Of a DNA stretch of 64,000 nucleotides, positions 63,609 to 64,000 are shown in pieces. The stretch covers positions 7,308,857 through 7,372,856 of the forward strand of contig CM037878.1 in assembly GCA_021292165.1 (NCBI GenBank), given 5' to 3'. The position numbers and the translations under genes are program-made. Position 1 is the stretch's first letter. Every line of letters starts with the position of its first letter. This DNA comes from Shinisaurus crocodilurus. Its lineage: Eukaryota > Chordata > Lepidosauria > Squamata > Shinisauridae. The notes under the pieces were generated by a model that saw nothing but the letters and a program-made list of their open reading frames with translations, was not told where the DNA came from and searched no databases.

Positions 63609-63800
63609 AAAGGGCCGTAGCTCAATGGCAAAGCACTTCTGCCATCTGTCGGGGATGCTTTGACCTGGATTCCTGCATTGAGCAGGGGGTTGGACTCGAT
63701 GGCCTTGTAGGCCCCCTCCAACTCTTACTTTTCTATTATTCTATGATTGCCTTGCATGCAGAAGGCCCCACATTCAATCTCTGGCATCTGCCGTTGCAGC
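63609..63800 (+). repeat. tRNA-Ala-like SINE split by a CR1 3' end
   Basis: The head (gggccgtagctcaatggcaa) breaks after agcacttct and resumes at gccttgcatgcagaaggccc, then cattcaatctctggcatctg. The intervening 63638-63747 is a CR1 3' end. Confidence 0.8.
63638..63747 (+). mobile_element. CR1 LINE 3' end nested in a SINE
   Basis: Starts gccatctgtcggggatgctt and ends ttctattattctatgatt. Only a gcc trinucleotide could be a target duplication, in line with CR1 habits. Confidence 0.85.
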
Positions 63801-64000
63801 AGGGGTGGGGAACCTCCAGCCAGCAGGCCTAATCTGGCTTGCGGAGGTTCTCCATCTGGCCTGCGGCCAAGCCCCAAGACCTGAAGGAATCCCCGCTGTT
63901 ATTTCCAGTTTGAGGTCAGAGAGAACAACGGAGATGCAGGAGGCGGGGGGGGCTCCACCAGCACTGGAAGGAACAGCTCCCCACAGGGTGCCGGCCAAGT

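Overview
This window looks like squamate-reptile (lizard or snake) nuclear DNA. The main evidence is the repeat content: several copies of a tRNA-headed SINE of the Sauria-SINE type (12262, 22435, 28967 reversed, 34950 reversed, 37110), many CR1 3' ends finishing in TTCTATGATTCTATG, L2-like LINE tails, and dense palindromic hAT MITEs. There is no prokaryotic gene organisation. The species cannot be named from this sequence.

One host gene is visible: a DHHC palmitoyltransferase, best matched from memory to ZDHHC19. Seven exons lie on the + strand between 7074 and 18084. All have GT/AG boundaries and mutually consistent phases. They cover the Cys-rich/DHHC core, later membrane segments and a long C-terminal tail. 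Exons for the first two membrane helices were not found. Their absence means they are either unrecognised in 2437-7073 or left of the window. A decayed exon-like piece of an unrecognised gene lies on the - strand near 39127-39983.

The rest is mobile DNA. (1) 1-2436: most of an autonomous hAT transposon with an apparently intact 717-residue transposase read leftwards; its 3' end lies off the window. (2) 2437-7073: CR1 and L2 remnants. (3) 7074-18084: the gene, with repeat-filled introns. (4) 18300-25720: a 5S-like/tRNA-like composite SINE split by a GC-rich hAT element, MITEs, LINEs and an internally deleted relative of the first hAT. (5) 25720-48900: CR1, L1, L2, SINEs, tandem repeats and MITEs in nested order. 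(6) 48914-49696: a second non-autonomous relative of the hAT at position 1, with perfect 8-bp duplications. (7) 49700-57650: L2, a solo LTR, an L1 remnant and a decayed Ty3/gypsy-like element with a SCAN-like gag, cut by a CR1 copy. (8) 57650-64000: repeats, including a compound MITE assembled from other loci in this window.

The most unusual signal is in the palindromic hAT MITEs (ends CAGTGTTCTCCAACC). Most copies are about 135-bp hairpins with perfect 8-bp target duplications. In at least two places (19993-20467 and 62417-62900) the target duplications instead bracket a much larger compound. One compound can be traced to flanks of two other MITE copies in this same window, one of them inverted. 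This fits break repair by template copying from other MITE copies.
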